Below are positions 61,021 through 64,000 of a stretch of DNA of 64,000 bases, piece by piece. The DNA comes from Fibrobacter sp. UWB10 (GTDB lineage Bacteria; Fibrobacterota; Fibrobacteria; Fibrobacterales; Fibrobacteraceae). Below the pieces are notes generated by a model, which was given only the letters and a program-made list of their open reading frames with translations, did no database searches and was not told the origin of the DNA. Made by a program: the position numbers and the translations under genes. The stretch lies in NCBI RefSeq assembly GCF_900182935.1, contig NZ_FXUE01000002.1:1-64000 (forward strand). Reading direction: 5' to 3'. How positions within the stretch are numbered: position 1 is the stretch's first letter; each line of letters opens with the position of its first letter.

Positions 61021-62115
61021 CTAGTTCTCTTCGTCCAGGCATTCCTTGATTTGCTTGCGGATGAATTCCTTGTGTTTGTCGATTCGTTCCTGGTAGGTCG
61101 GGTTCACAGTGGTGTCGCCGTCGCAGATTTGCTTTTTGGGAAGAATTTCTACCGATGCATAGGATGTGCTAATCCGGATGTCCGATAGACACAAGGATTC
61201 GCTTTCCGAAAGATTGTCTCCGGCAGCAATCTTGGTGCTGTCCACTAGATCATTCCTGTCTTTTACGAAGACTTTTTCCATGTCTCCATAAGTGGCAAAA
61301 TCGTCCTTTTGGCAAAGCGGAGACGGAGGCGGAGCGCTGTTGCTAGAACTCGGTTCTTCGCTAGAGCTGGATAGGAATTTTTCGGGATATTTTTCTTTAT
61401 ATTCTTTTGGAGTGTAGAGAAGCTTGCCTTCCCCTTCAATCAAACCGCCCTTGTCAGGGTCGTCGTCATGTTGTAGAGAATAGACTGTGTTGTAAGAATA
61501 GATGTTTCCGTTGGAGCACTTGTATATGGGCGACGGTGAACTGACATGTGTACAAGACGTTGAGAAAACGCCGTATAGGCAGACTTCCATGTCCATGCTG
61601 GGGTCTTCATTTTCGTCTTCAAGTTCTCGTAGCTGCTCCAAAGTTAGGGTCTGATTTTCGGCGAGTTGTTTTTTGATTGCGTTGACTGATTTCTGATGGT
61701 CCTCAGCATCAAGGCATCTGCCGCCGTCGTTGTCTAAAGTGTGAACGCAGGTGATGGTCGTGTCGCTTGCAAGTCTGAGCTTTTTATCGGCGCTTTGGCT
61801 TGAACTGGGTTCAGCCGATTCGCTGGAACTAGAAACGGCTGCATCTTCAGAAGAAGCGGGAACAGTGCAGTCGCCATCGCAGGAGTCAGAACTGGAAATG
61901 GCGCCCGAGTCAAGATCAATGACGGCTTGAACGCCGTAAAGGGCGACCATGCCGCCGTCGTCAATCGTTGAGTTTGAGTCGGGGATTAGGGTGGCGGGGG
62001 CCTCATTGGTGGTTCCGCCTGCAGCAGAAACGCTTTCGCTATCGCCTCCGCAGCTTGCCCAGAAGAATGCGGTTGATGATAATAAGACTTTTTTCCAGTG
62101 TTTGCGAATATTCAT
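61021..62115 (-). CDS. Ser-rich lipoprotein of unknown function
   Basis: 364 aa. Signal peptide with lipobox WASC (MNIRKHWKKVLLSSTAFFWA), then GGDSESVSAAGG and a long Ser/Ala/Asp linker to about residue 110. The mature part has several cysteines and the phrase TTITCVHTLDNDGGRCLDAE, then a second Ser/Glu patch (SSSSEEPSSSNSAPPPSP, about residues 250-267). The C terminus is charged (HKEFIRKQIKECLDEEN). No family recognised. GAGGAGA lies before the ATG. Confidence 0.65.
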   Translation of the reverse strand: MNIRKHWKKVLLSSTAFFWASCGGDSESVSAAGGTTNEAPATLIPDSNSTIDDGGMVALYGVQAVIDLDSGAISSSDSCDGDCTVPASSEDAAVSSSSESAEPSSSQSADKKLRLASDTTITCVHTLDNDGGRCLDAEDHQKSVNAIKKQLAENQTLTLEQLRELEDENEDPSMDMEVCLYGVFSTSCTHVSSPSPIYKCSNGNIYSYNTVYSLQHDDDPDKGGLIEGEGKLLYTPKEYKEKYPEKFLSSSSEEPSSSNSAPPPSPLCQKDDFATYGDMEKVFVKDRNDLVDSTKIAAGDNLSESESLCLSDIRISTSYASVEILPKKQICDGDTTVNPTYQERIDKHKEFIRKQIKECLDEEN

Positions 62116-62142
62116 AAGTTCTCCTCAATTTTCTATAACATA

Positions 62143-62168
62143 AAAATACCCTTTTGCGAGGGTATTTT
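62143..62168 (-). terminator. Terminator of the DUF4832-like gene
   Basis: AAAATACCCT (62143-62152) and AGGGTATTTT (62159-62168) with a six-base loop; on the minus strand it ends in TTTTTA. Confidence 0.8.
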
Positions 62169-62217
62169 CTACAAAAAAATGTTTTTGGTATGGATTATTT
62201 GTATAAAATTGTGTAAA

Positions 62218-63738
62218 CTAGCGTTTTAAAACGGGGTAATAGGCGCCTTTGGCTGCCTTTTCCGGAACATTGCGACCCTTGAGGTCGATTTTGCCTGCTC
62301 GAGCCTTGCCGATATTGCCGCTGTTTAGAATGCGAGCCCCAGCAATGGCTGTCGTTCCGTTTTCGTCAAGGAGGCCTTCAATCGGCTTTGCGCTACCGTC
62401 GAGGCTTGCCTTGTAGGGAATAGTTGCGTCTTTCAGAATCTTGTCGCTGGTAATGGAAACTTCGGGCGATTCGCTATCGCCGATTTGGATGCCCGCTACA
62501 GTAAAGGTTGCTTCTTTGCCAGGCAAGAGTCCCTTGAGCGATTTTTCGCTGCGCACTCCCTTCACGGTTACGTAGGCGTTGTGGTACAGCGGGGCGATGC
62601 CGATGTTTTTCACGCGAACGGCTGCAGAAATCTTGTTGACCGCATAGCCCGTGACTGCGAACTTGTAGCCCGCATAGGAACTGGCCTCGTACACGCGCTC
62701 CTTGGTGGCGTAACTGCCTTCGGGTGCATCGTTACCTATCACGTAGGTCATGTGGTACTTGGCGGCGGCATCTTCCCAGGTGACGCCGTAAAGGCCTGCG
62801 GGGTTCAAGAATTCGTGCTGGTCCTTGTCTTCGTAATAGCTGATTTCACCGCCGGCGGGCGATGTCTTCCAGCGGTCCGTGCCGATGGCCTGCCAGTTCT
62901 TTTCGTTGTCGCCATCGCCCTGTGAAATGTCGTGTTCCTTGTGCATGAAGGAGTCGTCGAACAGGCCGAATTTGAGCCCGAGCAATGTCTTGTTGCCGGC
63001 GATGGGCGTGTATTTTTTATCGGCGGCGTCTATGGAAATGCTCCACGGGGTTTCTTTGAACAAACTATCGAGATGCGTCAGGAATTCGCTCTGGTAACCC
63101 TTGCCTGCAAAGTTCGTATCTAGCTTGAGCGTCGTGCCGTAAATGTGGTATTCGGCCCAGTGTCCGAAACCTGCCTGCACAAAAGCGATGCGTGGATCCT
63201 TGTCGTATTTCGCAGAAAAGTCGGTGTAGAACTGCTTGTAGAACCACTGGAGTTCCTTGTTGCTCCAGTCGGCATAATACGTGGGGCCGTCGCCGCCCGG
63301 GTCTTCGGAATACGTCTCGGTGTAGGACTTGTTCGCCTTGATGTAGTTGGGGACTGCGGTGGCGCCCTTTACCTTCTCGGTGCAGCCCGATGCGTTCGTG
63401 ATGGTTTCGCTTGGGTACTCGATGCGGAACCGCACGATGGCCTGGTGCCCGCGGCTCGCGATATCGTCGAGCATCTTTTCGAAACTGCTCCAGTCGTAGT
63501 CAATCTTGTCGTCGGTCTTGCCCTTCACCACGGCGCAGGGGAGACAGTACGAGAATTCGAGCGAAATGGAACCCTGCAAATTCTTTTGGCTCTTGGCCTG
63601 GTCGGGCCAGAACACGATTCCCTTCATGGGTTCGAGTGATTCGATTTCTTTTTTGAGCGCGACGGAACGATCCGCCGCGAACGCCGCTGTTGCCAATAAT
63701 GCAACCGCGCTACCTGCGATTATCAAATTCTTCTTCAT
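62218..63738 (-). CDS. Secreted DUF4832-like protein with C-terminal tail
   Basis: 506 aa from the ATG at 63738, with AGGAG six bases upstream; an in-frame GTG two codons earlier would sit too close to that site. Signal peptide MKKNLIIAGSAVALLATAAFA. The central part resembles a TIM-barrel-like DUF4832/DUF4874 protein: IDYDWSSFEKMLDDIASRGH, IVRFRIEYPSE, and DPRIAFVQAGFGHWAEYHIY. A beta-sandwich follows (AVRVKNIGIAPLYHNAYVTV). The last residues, DLKGRNVPEKAAKGAYYPVL, are shared with the next gene upstream. It may act on polysaccharides, but no activity is known. Confidence 0.65.
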   Translation of the reverse strand: MKKNLIIAGSAVALLATAAFAADRSVALKKEIESLEPMKGIVFWPDQAKSQKNLQGSISLEFSYCLPCAVVKGKTDDKIDYDWSSFEKMLDDIASRGHQAIVRFRIEYPSETITNASGCTEKVKGATAVPNYIKANKSYTETYSEDPGGDGPTYYADWSNKELQWFYKQFYTDFSAKYDKDPRIAFVQAGFGHWAEYHIYGTTLKLDTNFAGKGYQSEFLTHLDSLFKETPWSISIDAADKKYTPIAGNKTLLGLKFGLFDDSFMHKEHDISQGDGDNEKNWQAIGTDRWKTSPAGGEISYYEDKDQHEFLNPAGLYGVTWEDAAAKYHMTYVIGNDAPEGSYATKERVYEASSYAGYKFAVTGYAVNKISAAVRVKNIGIAPLYHNAYVTVKGVRSEKSLKGLLPGKEATFTVAGIQIGDSESPEVSITSDKILKDATIPYKASLDGSAKPIEGLLDENGTTAIAGARILNSGNIGKARAGKIDLKGRNVPEKAAKGAYYPVLKR

Positions 63739-63814
63739 ACACACTCCTGTCGGGAATACCCGTTATTCTAAATCTATCGTGTTGAAAGGCTTGAGTCAAG
63801 TAAAAAATATGAAC

Positions 63815-64000
63815 TTATTTCCCGTTTACCGGATAATATGCCCCGCGTGCGGCTTTTGGGGGAACATTACGCCCTTTAAGATCGGTGGCGCGGGTTTTGC
63901 GCCTGTCATTGCTCATAGCTTTGCCGTAGTGAGGCCTAATGGCTGCGTTCGCGTACTGCAGAGCGATGTAGATGCTGTCGAGGATTGGGTTGCCTGTACC
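63815..64000 (-). CDS. Tandem paralogue of the DUF4832-like gene, C-terminal end only
   Basis: The minus-strand frame is open from the window edge to TAA at 63815-63817 (61 codons). It ends DLKGRNVPPKAARGAYYPVN plus GK, nearly the same as the tail of the neighbouring protein. Upstream residues (GNPILDSIYIALQYANAAIR) are not recognised. Only 76 bases separate the two genes, so they may be co-transcribed. Confidence 0.65.
   Translation of the reverse strand, partial: GTGNPILDSIYIALQYANAAIRPHYGKAMSNDRRKTRATDLKGRNVPPKAARGAYYPVNGK

Overview
The window looks like a chromosomal segment of a Fibrobacter species (phylum Fibrobacterota). The evidence is three proteins carrying the Fibrobacter succinogenes major paralogous domain, many lipoproteins with Ser-rich linkers after the lipobox Cys, secreted proteins ending in type-IX-like sorting tails, a GH16 beta-glucanase, and a Gram-negative division and cell-wall cluster. 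No rRNA, tRNA or CRISPR array was seen.

Region 1 (1-14800): the end of an outer-membrane protein gene, a 500-bp leader full of small palindromes, then a compact dcw operon: mraZ-rsmH-ftsL-ftsI-murE-murF-ftsW-murG-murC-ftsQ-ftsA-ftsZ. Most junctions overlap by 1-14 bases. mraY and murD, usually between murF and ftsW, are absent. A strong terminator follows ftsZ.

Region 2 (14800-49200): housekeeping genes (purT, rsmE, HAD phosphatase, PAP2 phosphatase, rlmI-like methyltransferase, murB, a CHC2/Toprim primase-like protein coupled to a GT51 transglycosylase, argG, rdgB, valS) mixed with envelope and secreted proteins (porin-like protein, GLUG protein, GH16 glucanase, YfhO-like membrane protein, TPR protein, lipoproteins). 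A MATE-type transporter is fused to an apparent GHKL ATPase-like domain.

Region 3 (49200-61000): an AT-rich accessory island. It holds a HigB/HigA-type toxin-antitoxin pair, a three-gene DUF6361-PLD-helicase operon that is a good candidate anti-phage system, a SIMPL protein, a broken gene that keeps only a winged-helix tail, two copies of a 46-bp direct repeat around a lipoprotein and an internally deleted ORF6N gene, and an unknown 356-aa protein.

Region 4 (61000-64000): a lipoprotein and two tandem secreted DUF4832-like paralogues with the same C-terminal tail; the second runs off the window.

Across the window a CTAnATT box recurs upstream of genes. In genes without a Shine-Dalgarno sequence it sits 6-10 bases before the start codon; in genes with one it usually sits 25 or more bases upstream. 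This suggests a -7/-10 promoter element and frequent leaderless or nearly leaderless mRNAs.
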